A stretch of 27,361 nucleotides of DNA from an uncultured Streptococcus sp. GTDB lineage: Bacteria; Bacillota; Bacilli; Lactobacillales; Streptococcaceae. The stretch covers positions 1 to 27,361 of the forward strand of contig CAKPVT010000028.1 of the NCBI GenBank assembly GCA_934196125.1. The letters are read 5' to 3'. Below the pieces are notes generated by a model that saw only the letters and a program-made list of their open reading frames with translations, was not told where the DNA came from and made no database searches. Position numbers and translations under genes: made by a program. This document shows positions 14,718 through 22,764 of this stretch, one piece after another (the stretch's first letter is position 1; every line of letters begins with the position of its first letter).

Positions 14718-15719
14718 ATGAACACTGATGATACGATTACAATTTATGATGTTGCACGAGAAGCAGGCGTCTCAATGGCAACAGTTAGTCGTGTTGTAAA
14801 TGGCAATAAAAATGTAAAGGAAAACACTCGTAAAAAAGTCCTTGAAGTTATTGACCGTTTAGACTATCGTCCAAATGCAGTTGCTCGTGGTTTGGCAAGT
14901 AAAAAAACTACGACAGTTGGTGTTGTTATTCCAAATATCGCTAATAGCTATTTCTCAATTTTAGCGAAAGGTATCGACGATATTGCTGCAATGTACAAAT
15001 ACAATATCGTTCTTGCGTCAAGTGATGAAGATGATGATAAGGAAGTTAACGTTGTTAACACTTTGTTTGCTAAACAAGTTGACGGTATTATCTTCATGGG
15101 ACATCATTTGACTGAAAAAATTCGTGCAGGGTTCTCTCGCTCACGCACACCAGTTGTACTTGCGGGTACAGTTGACTTAGAACACCAGCTCCCAAGTGTT
15201 AATATTGACTACAAAGCAGCCGTTGCTGATGTTGTTGATATTTTGGCTAAAAGCAATAAAGAAATCGCCTTTGTTTCTGGTCCACTTATCGATGATATCA
15301 ACGGTAAAGTGCGTTTAGCTGGTTACAAAGAAGGTCTTAAAAAAAATGGCTTATCATTCAAAGAAGGTCTTGTCTTTGAAGCTAATTACAACTATAAAGA
15401 TGGATTTGAACTTGCACAACGTGTGATTAATTCTGGCGCAACAGCAGCCTTTGTTGCTGAAGACGAATTGGCAGCAGGATTGTTGAATGGCTTGTTCGAA
15501 GCTGGCAAAAAAGTTCCAGAAGACTTTGAAATCATTACAAGTAATGATTCACCAATCACATCATACACACGTCCAAACCTTAGCTCAATTAGCCAACCAG
15601 TTTATGACCTTGGTGCTGTCAGCATGCGTATGTTGACTAAAATCATGAACAAAGAGGAACTCGAAGAAAAAGAAATTCTTCTTAACCACGGTCTTACAAC
15701 ACGTGGCACAACACGTTAA
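14718..15719 (+). CDS. ccpA: Catabolite control protein A
   Basis: This 333-residue LacI/GalR-family regulator binds cre sites with HPr-Ser46-P and controls carbon catabolite repression and activation. The N-terminal HTH and hinge (TIYDVAREAGVSMATVSRVVNGNKNVKENTRKKV) and the hinge-helix YRPNAVARGLAS are textbook. The periplasmic-binding-protein-like core follows (TTTVGVVIPNIANSYFS...). Length matches other streptococcal CcpA. It is divergent from pepQ with a candidate cre between them, which suggests autoregulation, and is followed by a strong terminator. Confidence 0.97.
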   Translation: MNTDDTITIYDVAREAGVSMATVSRVVNGNKNVKENTRKKVLEVIDRLDYRPNAVARGLASKKTTTVGVVIPNIANSYFSILAKGIDDIAAMYKYNIVLASSDEDDDKEVNVVNTLFAKQVDGIIFMGHHLTEKIRAGFSRSRTPVVLAGTVDLEHQLPSVNIDYKAAVADVVDILAKSNKEIAFVSGPLIDDINGKVRLAGYKEGLKKNGLSFKEGLVFEANYNYKDGFELAQRVINSGATAAFVAEDELAAGLLNGLFEAGKKVPEDFEIITSNDSPITSYTRPNLSSISQPVYDLGAVSMRMLTKIMNKEELEEKEILLNHGLTTRGTTR

Positions 15720-15742
15720 TAATTGACTAGTTATATCAAATT

Positions 15743-15770
15743 AAAAATCAGTCCGAGGACTGATTTTTTT
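15743..15770 (+). terminator. Terminator after ccpA
   Basis: AAAAATCAGTCC (15743-15754) pairs perfectly with GGACTGATTTTT (15757-15768) across GA, followed by T residues. Confidence 0.85.
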
Positions 15771-15801
15771 GACTCTTGGTGAAAAAAAATACAAAATAGG
15801 A

Positions 15802-15807
15802 TATAAT
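15802..15807 (+). promoter_or_regulatory. -10 box 6 nt from the first glycosyltransferase start
   Basis: TATAAT ends 6 nt before the ATG at 15814, so a transcript from this box would begin at or near the start codon. AGGA at 15798-15801 may instead serve as a 12-nt-spaced Shine-Dalgarno on a longer transcript. TTGGTG at 15776-15781 is a poor, 20-bp-spaced -35. Confidence 0.4.
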
Positions 15808-15813
15808 AGAATT

Positions 15814-16812
15814 ATGAAAGTTTTACTGTATTTGGAAGCCGAAAATTTTTTGAGAAAATCCGGTATAGGACGTGCGATTGAGCATCAAGAGCGTGCCCTT
15901 ACAATGGTGGAGCAAGAATATACAACCAACCCGAAAGACGATTATGATTTAGTACACATTAATACTTATGGGCTTAAAAGCTGGCATCTGTTGATGAAAT
16001 CTAAAAGAGCTGGTAAAAAAGTGCTTATGCACGGACATTCAACCGAAGAAGACTTTCGTGATTCATTCATTGGTTCAAATTTAGTATCACCGATTTTTAG
16101 ATGGTATCTTTGCCGTTTTTATCAAAAAGCGGATGCTATTATCACACCTACGGAATACTCAAAATCTTTGATTGCAGGTTATGGTATTAAACACCCAATT
16201 TACGCTGTTTCAAATGGCATTGATTTGTCACGCTATGTTCCAGATTCTGCCAAAGAAGAAGCTTTCCGTCGTTATTTTGATATTAAACCAGATGAAAAAG
16301 TTGTTGTTTGTGCTGGGCTTTATTTCATGCGCAAGGGCATTGATGAATTTGTAAAAGTCGCAGAACAAATGCCAGACGTCCGTTTTATCTGGTTCGGTGA
16401 AACAAATAAATGGGTTATCCCACATAAAGTCAGAAGCATTGTGACTCGCAAACATCCGTCAAATGTGACCTTTGCTGGTTACATTAAAGGTGATGTTTTT
16501 GAGGGAGCAATGAGCGGAGCAGATGCCTTTTTCTTCCCAAGTCGTGAGGAAACCGAAGGGATTGTTGTCTTGGAAGCTTTTGCTAGCCACCAACGCATCG
16601 TGCTACGTGATATTCCTGTTTATCACGGCTGGGTAGATGAAAATTGTGCAGAATTAGCGACTGACGTTGACGGATTTGTAGGAGCGCTTCGAAAAGTCTT
16701 AGCAGGAAAAAGTCAAAAACAAGAAGCAGGCTATAAAGTGGCTGAAAGCCGTAGTATCGATAAAGTTGCTCATGAATTAGTTGACGTCTATGAAAAAGTA
16801 ATGGAGTTGTAA
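15814..16812 (+). CDS. cpoA: Glycolipid glycosyltransferase, CpoA-like (GT4)
   Basis: This 332-residue GT-B glycosyltransferase resembles pneumococcal CpoA, which adds the second sugar to glucosyl-diacylglycerol at the membrane. I use ATG 15814 because MKVLLYLEAENFLRKSGIGRAIEHQ is the family N-terminus; a start at 15769 would begin inside the ccpA terminator. The nucleotide-sugar domain shows VCAGLYFMRKGIDEF, and the GT4 EX7E motif is in EETEGIVVLEAFAS. The next gene begins 1 nt after its stop, so the pair is an operon building the mono- then di-glycosyl lipid that can anchor lipoteichoic acid. The exact sugar is not visible. Confidence 0.8.
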   Translation: MKVLLYLEAENFLRKSGIGRAIEHQERALTMVEQEYTTNPKDDYDLVHINTYGLKSWHLLMKSKRAGKKVLMHGHSTEEDFRDSFIGSNLVSPIFRWYLCRFYQKADAIITPTEYSKSLIAGYGIKHPIYAVSNGIDLSRYVPDSAKEEAFRRYFDIKPDEKVVVCAGLYFMRKGIDEFVKVAEQMPDVRFIWFGETNKWVIPHKVRSIVTRKHPSNVTFAGYIKGDVFEGAMSGADAFFFPSREETEGIVVLEAFASHQRIVLRDIPVYHGWVDENCAELATDVDGFVGALRKVLAGKSQKQEAGYKVAESRSIDKVAHELVDVYEKVMEL

Positions 16813-16813
16813 A

Positions 16814-18148
16814 ATGAGAATAGGTCTTTTTACAGATACCTATTTCCCTCAAGTTTCAGGGGTTTCAACAAGCATTTGCACCCTAAAAGAAGAATTGGAA
16901 AAAGAGGGACACGAGGTTTATATATTTACTACCACTGATAAAGCCGTTAAACGCTACGAGGATCCAACGATTATTCGTCTGCCTAGCGTTCCTTTTGTAT
17001 CGTTTACTGACCGTCGTGTGGTTTATCGTGGGTTAATTTCGTCTTATAAAATAGCAAAGCAGTATAAGTTGGATATTATTCACACCCAGACTGAATTTAG
17101 TGTTGGTGTTTTAGGGAAAATGATTGCTGCTGCACTCCGCATTCCTGCGGTACACACTTATCATACTCAGTATGAGGATTATGTTGGTTACATTGCCAAA
17201 GGGAAAATCATCAAACCTGGCATGGTTAAGTACATTATTCGCGCTTATTTGAACGATTTAGACGGTGTTATTTGCCCATCACGTATTGTTTTAAATCTGT
17301 TAGACGGTTACGATATTAAAATTCCTAAACGTGTTATCCCGACTGGTATTCGTGTGGAAGAATACGAACGCAAGGATATTACAGCAGAAGATGCTAAAGC
17401 TCTCCGCAATAAATTAGGTATTGCTGATGACGAAACCATGCTGCTTAGCTTGTCACGTGTTTCTTACGAAAAAAATATCCAAGCTATCCTAAAACAATTT
17501 CCAGAAGTTTTGTCAGAAAATAAATGTGTTAAGTTAGTTGTTGTTGGTGATGGCCCCTATCTCCAAGATTTGAAAGATTTGGTAGCAGAGTTAGGCATTG
17601 AAGAAGCTGTGATTTTTACAGGAATGGTCCCACATGAGGAGACAGTTTTGTATTATAAGGCAAGTGATTTCTTTATTTCAGCTTCTACTAGTGAGACACA
17701 AGGATTGACCTACACAGAAAGCCTTGCTAGCGGAACGCCCGTCATTGCTCATGGCAATCCTTATTTGGACGATATTATTGACCAAAAGATGTTTGGGACA
17801 CTTTTTTATCATGAAGAAGATTTAGCAGATGCGATTTTAGATGCGATTGCCGATACACCAGTAATGGACGAAAGGGCATACAAAGAAAAAATGTACGCTA
17901 TCTCAGCAGAGCATTTTGGAAAATCAGTTTATGCCTTTTATTTAGACGTCTTGATTTCAGCTAAAAATAAGAAAAAATCAAAATTGTCATTGACGGTGCG
18001 AAGTCAAGATGAAAAAACATCTATCAAATTTGCTCAATCAGCGATGAAAATACCAGCTAAAGCTGTTAAAGCGACAGCTAAAACATCAGTCAAAGTTGTC
18101 AAGGCTCCAAAACGATTAATTAATTCAATTCGAGATTTCATTGATTAA
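16814..18148 (+). CDS. 1,2-diacylglycerol 3-glucosyltransferase-like (GT4)
   Basis: This 444-residue GT4 enzyme resembles the streptococcal monoglucosyl-diacylglycerol synthases found beside cpoA (IagA in group B Streptococcus is a related name). The N-terminus MRIGLFTDTYFPQVSGVSTS includes the typical glycine-rich acceptor loop. The C-terminal domain has LLSLSRVSYEKNIQAIL and the EX7E motif in SETQGLTYTESLASGTPVIA. The last 55 residues are Lys/Ala/Val-rich and basic (KIPAKAVKATAKTSVKVVKA), suited to membrane contact. It starts 1 nt after the CpoA-like gene; together they would make the glycolipids that influence membrane curvature and LTA anchoring. Confidence 0.82.
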   Translation: MRIGLFTDTYFPQVSGVSTSICTLKEELEKEGHEVYIFTTTDKAVKRYEDPTIIRLPSVPFVSFTDRRVVYRGLISSYKIAKQYKLDIIHTQTEFSVGVLGKMIAAALRIPAVHTYHTQYEDYVGYIAKGKIIKPGMVKYIIRAYLNDLDGVICPSRIVLNLLDGYDIKIPKRVIPTGIRVEEYERKDITAEDAKALRNKLGIADDETMLLSLSRVSYEKNIQAILKQFPEVLSENKCVKLVVVGDGPYLQDLKDLVAELGIEEAVIFTGMVPHEETVLYYKASDFFISASTSETQGLTYTESLASGTPVIAHGNPYLDDIIDQKMFGTLFYHEEDLADAILDAIADTPVMDERAYKEKMYAISAEHFGKSVYAFYLDVLISAKNKKKSKLSLTVRSQDEKTSIKFAQSAMKIPAKAVKATAKTSVKVVKAPKRLINSIRDFID

Positions 18149-18152
18149 GTTC

Positions 18153-18180
18153 TTGAAAAATAAATTATTCGTGTTATAAT
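18153..18180 (+). promoter_or_regulatory. Promoter of the thrS T-box transcript
   Basis: TTGAAA (18153-18158), a 16-bp spacer and TATAAT (18175-18180) with TGT before it as an extended -10. It is the best promoter match in the window and sits directly ahead of the T-box. Confidence 0.75.
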
Positions 18181-18186
18181 AACTTA

Positions 18187-18400
18187 CGAAGACAAGTTGA
18201 ACAGGGTTAAACCTTTAGAGCGAGTGCCGGTTGGTGAGAAGGGCGCAGGGGGTAGCTGATTCAATACTACTTCCTTGCTTTTATGCAAACATAAAACGGT
18301 AGCCACGATATAGCTAATTTGAGGTTTACGACTCTTTTTTGTCGTAGATAAATGAAGGTGGAACCACGTTACGACGTCCTTTTGGGGAGGTCGTTTTTTA
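18187..18400 (+). promoter_or_regulatory. T-box riboswitch (threonine)
   Basis: Stem I shows the AGAGCGAG...GGTTGGTGAGA arrangement typical of T-boxes (18216-18240). A specifier region with tandem ACT (Thr) codons lies near 18266-18271. The T-box proper is AAGGTGGAACCACG (18355-18368). The terminator ACGACGTCC...GGTCGTTTTTT (18371-18400) competes with the antiterminator. Uncharged tRNA-Thr should promote readthrough. Specifier placement is inferred from the downstream thrS. Confidence 0.85.
18371..18400 (+). terminator. T-box-controlled terminator
   Basis: ACGAC (18371-18375) pairs with GTCGT (18390-18394), with inner TCC/GGA pairing, ending in a six-T run. Confidence 0.8.
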
Positions 18401-18451
18401 TGTTGTTGAGCGTAAAAGGTGAAAGTTTCTTTTCATTTGAAGGAGTGTTTT

Positions 18452-18848
18452 ATGGGGTTCAAAGTATGAAGCTATCAAGGCTTACCTGCTTGATCACGGT
18501 GTGGATGCGAATCTTGCTGAGACCATGCACGCTATCTATGCGACTAGGAGACTCGGTGGGACAGCCAATGCTTATTTCCTAATCGTTTTTACAGAAACAG
18601 AGGTTTTCATTATCTCTATTACTCCTTTAGGAAAATTAGGAGATATGATCGCTAAACTTCCTGAAGAGACCATAAAGTCTTATCAGTTTAAAAAACGCTT
18701 GTTTATTGGTTACAAACTCTGTTTCTCTATGGATGATGGTAAGGAGATAGACTTTAATGTCAACAAGTTAATGATTGGAGCAGGTTGGCATAAGACGGAA
18801 TTGCAAAGCATCCTAGAAACAAACTATTACAAGAAAAACATTAAATAG
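18452..18848 (+). pseudogene. Frameshifted small gene between T-box and thrS (unknown function)
   Basis: GAAGGAG lies 6 nt before ATG 18452, but that frame stops after MGFKV. Dropping one base after AAA restores MGFK-YEAIKAYLLDHGVDAN and an open frame to 18848 (about 131 residues), so a single-base insertion is likely. If translated as is, the frame could only begin at GTG 18501 (115 residues), without a good Shine-Dalgarno. The body has two beta-rich stretches (NAYFLIVFTETEVFIISITP and QFKKRLFIGYKLCFSMDDGK) resembling small PH-like domain proteins; I do not recognise the family. It sits inside the T-box transcript 43 nt before thrS. Confidence 0.6.
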
Positions 18849-18891
18849 AAAGGACGAGGGGCTCATCCTATAGAGCTCTGACATCTTAATT
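18849..18891 (+). promoter_or_regulatory. Split ribosome-binding site of thrS with hairpin
   Basis: AAAGGA (18849-18854) is 37 nt from the thrS ATG. GGGGCTC (18858-18864) pairs with GAGCTCT (18873-18879) around an 8-nt loop; folding leaves about 15 nt between Shine-Dalgarno and ATG. The last 17 nt before ATG contain no Shine-Dalgarno. Confidence 0.5.
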
Positions 18892-20838
18892 ATGATTAAC
18901 ATCACTTTTCCAGATGGCGCTGTGCGTGAATTCGAATCTGGCGTTACAACTTTTGAAATTGCACAATCTATCAGCAATTCTTTGGCTAAAAAAGCTCTTG
19001 CTGGTAAATTCAACGGCAAATTGATTGACACAACTCGTGCCATCACTGAAGACGGTAGCATTGAAATCGTGACACCTGACCACGAAGATGCTCTTGGTAT
19101 CTTACGTCATTCAGCTGCTCACCTTTTTGCACAAGCAGCAAAACGTCTTTTCCCAGACCTTTGCCTTGGTGTAGGTCCTGCTATTGAAGATGGTTTCTAC
19201 TACGATACTGATAACAAAGGTGGTCAAATTTCTGATGAAGATCTTCCTCGTATCGAAGAAGAAATGAAAAAAATCGTTAAAGAAAACTTTCCATGTATTC
19301 GTAAAGAAATCACAATTGATGAAGCGCGTGAATTGTTCAAAAATGACCCTTACAAACTTGAATTGATTGAAGAACATGGTACAGACGAAGGCGGTCTTAC
19401 TGTTTATTCACAAGGTGAATTCACTGACCTTTGCCGTGGGCCACACGTGCCTTCAACTGGTCGTATCCAAGTTTTCCACCTATTGAACGTCGCTGGTGCT
19501 TACTGGCGTGGAAATAGCGACAATGCGATGATGCAACGTGTTTACGGTACTGCTTGGTTCGACAAAAAAGACCTTAAAGCTTACCTTAAACAACGTCAAG
19601 AAGCTAAAGAACGGGATCACCGTAAACTTGGTAAAGAACTTGATTTGTTCATGATTTCTCAAGAAGTTGGTCAAGGTCTTCCATTCTGGTTGCCAGACGG
19701 TGCAACAATTCGTCGTACGTTGGAACGCTATATCGTTGATAAAGAAGTAGCTTCAGGCTACCTTCACGTTTATACTCCACCTTTGGCTTCAGTTGATTTG
19801 TACAAAACATCAGGTCACTGGGACCACTACCGTGAAGATATGTTCCCAACAATGGATATGGGTGACGGCGAAGAATTCGTTCTTCGTCCAATGAACTGCC
19901 CACACCACATTCAAGTTTATAAACATCATGTACACTCATACCGTGAATTACCAATCCGTATTGCAGAAATCGGTATGATGCACCGTTACGAAAAATCAGG
20001 TGCTTTGTCAGGTCTTCAACGTGTTCGTGAAATGTCACTTAACGACGGTCACTTGTTCGTAACACCTGAACAAATTCAAGAAGAATTCCAAAAAGCTCTT
20101 CAATTGATTATCGATGTTTACGAAGATTTCAACTTGACTGAATACCGTTTCCGTCTCTCACTACGTGACCCTAAAGACACTCACAAATACTATGATGACG
20201 ACGAAATGTGGGAAAATGCACAATCAATGTTGAAAGCTGCCCTGGATGAAATGGGTGTTGAATACTTCGAAGCAGAAGGTGAAGCAGCCTTTTACGGTCC
20301 AAAACTTGATATTCAAGTGAAAACAGCTCTTGGTAACGAAGAAACATTGTCAACTATCCAACTTGACTTCCTTCTTCCAGAACGTTTCGGTTTGACCTAC
20401 ATTGGTGCTGATGGTGAAGAACACCGTCCAGTTATGATTCACCGTGGTGTTATCTCAACAATGGAACGTTTCACAGCTATCTTAATTGAAAATTACAAAG
20501 GTGCCTTTCCAACATGGCTTGCACCACACCAGGTAACTGTTATCCCAGTTTCTAACGAAGCTCATGTTGACTACGCTTGGGAAGTTGCTAAAGTTCTTCG
20601 CGATAAAGGTGTTCGTGTTGACGTTGATGAACGCAACGAAAAAATGCAACTTAAAATCCGTCAAAGCCAAACTAAGAAAATCCCTTACCAAATAATCGTT
20701 GGTGACAAAGAAATGGCTGATAAGACAGTTAACGTTCGTCGCTATGGAAGCAAACAAACTCACACAGAAGCAATCGATGAATTTGTTGACAATATCCTAG
20801 CTGACATTAACCGCAAATCACGTCCAGATGCTGAATAA
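18892..20838 (+). CDS. thrS: Threonine-tRNA ligase
   Basis: This class II synthetase charges tRNA-Thr. Its 648 residues are full length: an N-terminal TGS domain (MINITFPDGAVREFESG, about 1-62), an editing domain with HSAAHLFAQA, the class II core with the zinc Cys in LRPMNCPHHIQVY and motif 2 near HRYEKSGALSGLQRVREM, and the C-terminal anticodon-binding domain (HQVTVIPVSNEAHVDYAWEVA). The TGS homology fixes the start. It should be controlled by the T-box at 18187-18400, although a broken small gene is interposed. Its codon use is that of a highly expressed gene. Confidence 0.97.
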   Translation: MINITFPDGAVREFESGVTTFEIAQSISNSLAKKALAGKFNGKLIDTTRAITEDGSIEIVTPDHEDALGILRHSAAHLFAQAAKRLFPDLCLGVGPAIEDGFYYDTDNKGGQISDEDLPRIEEEMKKIVKENFPCIRKEITIDEARELFKNDPYKLELIEEHGTDEGGLTVYSQGEFTDLCRGPHVPSTGRIQVFHLLNVAGAYWRGNSDNAMMQRVYGTAWFDKKDLKAYLKQRQEAKERDHRKLGKELDLFMISQEVGQGLPFWLPDGATIRRTLERYIVDKEVASGYLHVYTPPLASVDLYKTSGHWDHYREDMFPTMDMGDGEEFVLRPMNCPHHIQVYKHHVHSYRELPIRIAEIGMMHRYEKSGALSGLQRVREMSLNDGHLFVTPEQIQEEFQKALQLIIDVYEDFNLTEYRFRLSLRDPKDTHKYYDDDEMWENAQSMLKAALDEMGVEYFEAEGEAAFYGPKLDIQVKTALGNEETLSTIQLDFLLPERFGLTYIGADGEEHRPVMIHRGVISTMERFTAILIENYKGAFPTWLAPHQVTVIPVSNEAHVDYAWEVAKVLRDKGVRVDVDERNEKMQLKIRQSQTKKIPYQIIVGDKEMADKTVNVRRYGSKQTHTEAIDEFVDNILADINRKSRPDAE

Positions 20839-20872
20839 TACTTCCATTTGCACAATAATATAAATTCGGCAG

Positions 20873-20902
20873 AAAAGAAGTCCAATAGTGGGCTTCTTTT
20901 TT
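20873..20902 (+). terminator. Terminator after thrS
   Basis: AAAAGAAGTCC (20873-20883) pairs with GGGCTTCTTTT (20890-20900), one wobble, followed by more T. Confidence 0.8.
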
Positions 20903-20908
20903 ACTTGT

Positions 20909-21178
20909 GGAAAATTTTTCTGATTTAGCGGAAGAATCCTATATATGCAAATTTAAGTTAAATCACAACTCCTGCCTAGCAACGAGGACGTTTATATGAC
21001 TTTGAAGAAAATTTCTTGATTTAGCACAGGAATTCCGTATATGCAAATACAAAATTGAAAACCAAGTCAATCAAATAGTCTTATTTGTTAACGAAAACGC
21101 TTATATAACCCAAAATGACTTATAGATAATTAAATAAGATTATTCTAATTTATAGAAAATTTCATATATGCAAAAACT
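20909..21178 (+). repeat. Imperfect tandem repeats upstream of the pectate lyase remnant
   Basis: TATATGCAAA recurs at 20942, 21038 and 21165. The first two copies share the preceding GAAAATTT..TGATTTAGC and are 96 bp apart. A second motif, ACGAnRACGYTTATATRAC, occurs at 20982 and 21091 and looks partly cre-like. No gene lies in 20903-21235; the block is probably a regulatory region with duplicated operators. Confidence 0.55.
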
Positions 21179-21197
21179 TAAAAATAGACATTATCCA

Positions 21198-21206
21198 TGC
21201 TAAAAT
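21198..21206 (+). promoter_or_regulatory. Extended -10 of the pectate lyase gene
   Basis: TGCTAAAAT contains the TGn extension. A strong GGAAAGGAG follows at 21222-21230, 5 nt before the ATG. Confidence 0.45.
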
Positions 21207-21235
21207 AAATCCACGCTTGTGGGAAAGGAGATAAA

Positions 21236-22270
21236 ATGAAAACAACAAAACAAGTGTTATTAGTATTGTTTAGTGCCATTTTTATGGTTGGTATGACACT
21301 AGCGGGAATGTCTAGTTTGAAAGTAGATGCCTCAACAACGGTATCTTGGAATTTCAAAAACTCAAGTTTCAAAAATCTTGGAACAATTTCTAACACAACG
21401 ACGGTTGATGGCTTGACGTTGGTAGCAACAGATAGCTTGACCATGCAGGTTAAGACTAAAAATGCGACGGTTTCTGGAACTGATTATACTTATGCTTTGG
21501 CGCTTAGTGGGAGAGGTAGCCAAAGTGGCAGAGCTGTCAAGGTTCCAGTGTCTGGAAATGACGTGATTAAAGTAACCTTGCAAAGCTCTTCAAGCACAGA
21601 CGCAAGAACTTTGATTATTGCTGATTCCGCAGGAAATCAATTGACAACAATGTCTGCTAGGACAACAGCTAGTACACAATCTTACACTTATACAGGTGGT
21701 GGGGATGCTATTTGGTTGTATTCATAAGATAGTGGTATTGATATTTTTAAAATTCAAGTTGATTCAAACGGCACAAGCAGTACATCAACTACCACAACAA
21801 CTTCAGATACTTCTGTAACCAACACATCAGACGGTACAGTCGTAACAAGCTATTCGGAATTGCTTTCAGCGATTAGCCAAGTAGAAAATGCTGGTGGTGG
21901 CAAAATTTACATATCAGGGACAAGCATTGCTTGTAGCGGACAAATTGCGCTTTCAAAAGCCAATTCAAATGTTCAAATCATTGGTGTACAAAATACAGAT
22001 GGTACTTACCCAGAATTGGATTTCTCAAGCTTTATGTCAAGCTATATTGGTAAAGCGTCATCAGCTTCAGCGGTTGGTATTAGAATTACAGGGTCAAATT
22101 ATACGCTTCAAAACTTGATTGTGGAACATGCCCCAGATAACGGGATTCAAATCAAGGGAATAAGCGCAGGAAACAATAAAGTGTCAAACTGTATCACACG
22201 TTATAATAATGATGCAGGTTTGCAAGTAACAGCAGGAGTTTATCAAAATACTATCGAATATGTTTATTGA
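21236..22270 (+). pseudogene. Truncated secreted pectate lyase (PL9-like)
   Basis: It starts with a clear signal peptide (MKTTKQVLLVLFSAIFMVGM ... VDAS). A beta-sandwich carbohydrate-binding-like region follows (VSWNFKNSSFKNLGTIS to GGGDAIWLYS), then a TAA at 21725 and, in the same frame, a Ser/Thr linker and the beginning of a parallel beta-helix (VTSYSELLSAISQVENAGGG, YTLQNLIVEHAPDNGIQIKG, NTIEYVY). This is the typical start of PL9 or PL1-like pectate lyases; the catalytic rungs after EYVY are lost. It was probably a plant-pectin degradation enzyme, now dead through one nonsense mutation and a 3' deletion. Confidence 0.8.
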
Positions 22271-22381
22271 AGAAAAATTTTTCCTGTACTTTGTATTTCA
22301 AATCGTTCTTTTGTTGCCTATTTCGCTTGAAAATAATACCTCATCACAAGTGACAAAAATAAATAAAACTTGTGGTTAAAG

Positions 22382-22411
22382 CACATCTATCAACATTCTG
22401 ATGTGATTTTT
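22382..22411 (+). terminator. Weak hairpin and T-run before the toxin locus
   Basis: CACATC (22382-22387) pairs with GATGTG (22400-22405), followed by a T-run. The remainder of 22271-22413 shows no gene. Confidence 0.4.
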
Positions 22412-22413
22412 AA

Positions 22414-22442
22414 TTGTTTTAAATTTAGTTTTATGGTAAAAT
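22414..22442 (+). promoter_or_regulatory. Promoter of the LXG toxin cassette
   Basis: TTGTTT (22414-22419), a 17-bp spacer and TAAAAT (22437-22442) with TGG before it. AAGGGAG follows about 12 nt before the first ATG. All seven downstream genes are close enough to share this transcript. Confidence 0.6.
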
Positions 22443-22482
22443 AAATGTAATTTTAGACGGATCAAAAGGGAGTATAAGATTT

Positions 22483-22764
22483 ATGACAACAATTAGGAGC
22501 GATAGGGAAGTTGCCCAGACGTATGCCAGTCAATTGGCAAATGCTTGTCAGAATCTCACTGCTGTTAGTGAGGTGACAAAAGATACCGTAACGGAATTAG
22601 AGGGAAATACACGTCATCATGCGGTGACTGACCAAGCCAAGTCCTTTTTGGCACAAATTACTGCTGCTGTTGAGACGGCTTCTGACCATCTGCATTCGGT
22701 GGCTAGTGACTTTGAAGCGGTTGACCAAGCAGGTGCAGAAAGTTTTGAGGGCAAGCATGACTGA
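22483..22764 (+). CDS. LXG-associated small alpha-helical protein (DUF3130/TIGR04197-like, Lap1)
   Basis: This 93-residue, mostly helical WXG100-like protein matches the position and size of the first partner protein encoded before LXG toxins. Such proteins bind the LXG domain and carry the secretion signal for the type VII system. An FxxxD motif (F77-E-A-V-D81) near the C-terminus fits the targeting motif reported for Lap1-type partners. There is no signal peptide or membrane segment. It overlaps the next gene by 8 nt, consistent with stoichiometric co-production. The family assignment comes from pattern and context, not a search. Confidence 0.75.
   Translation: MTTIRSDREVAQTYASQLANACQNLTAVSEVTKDTVTELEGNTRHHAVTDQAKSFLAQITAAVETASDHLHSVASDFEAVDQAGAESFEGKHD

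Noticed and set aside
18352..18582. Open frame of 76 codons beginning in the T-box
   Set aside because: It runs through the T-box and its terminator hairpin and lacks homology; it overlaps the better-supported frame starting at 18452.
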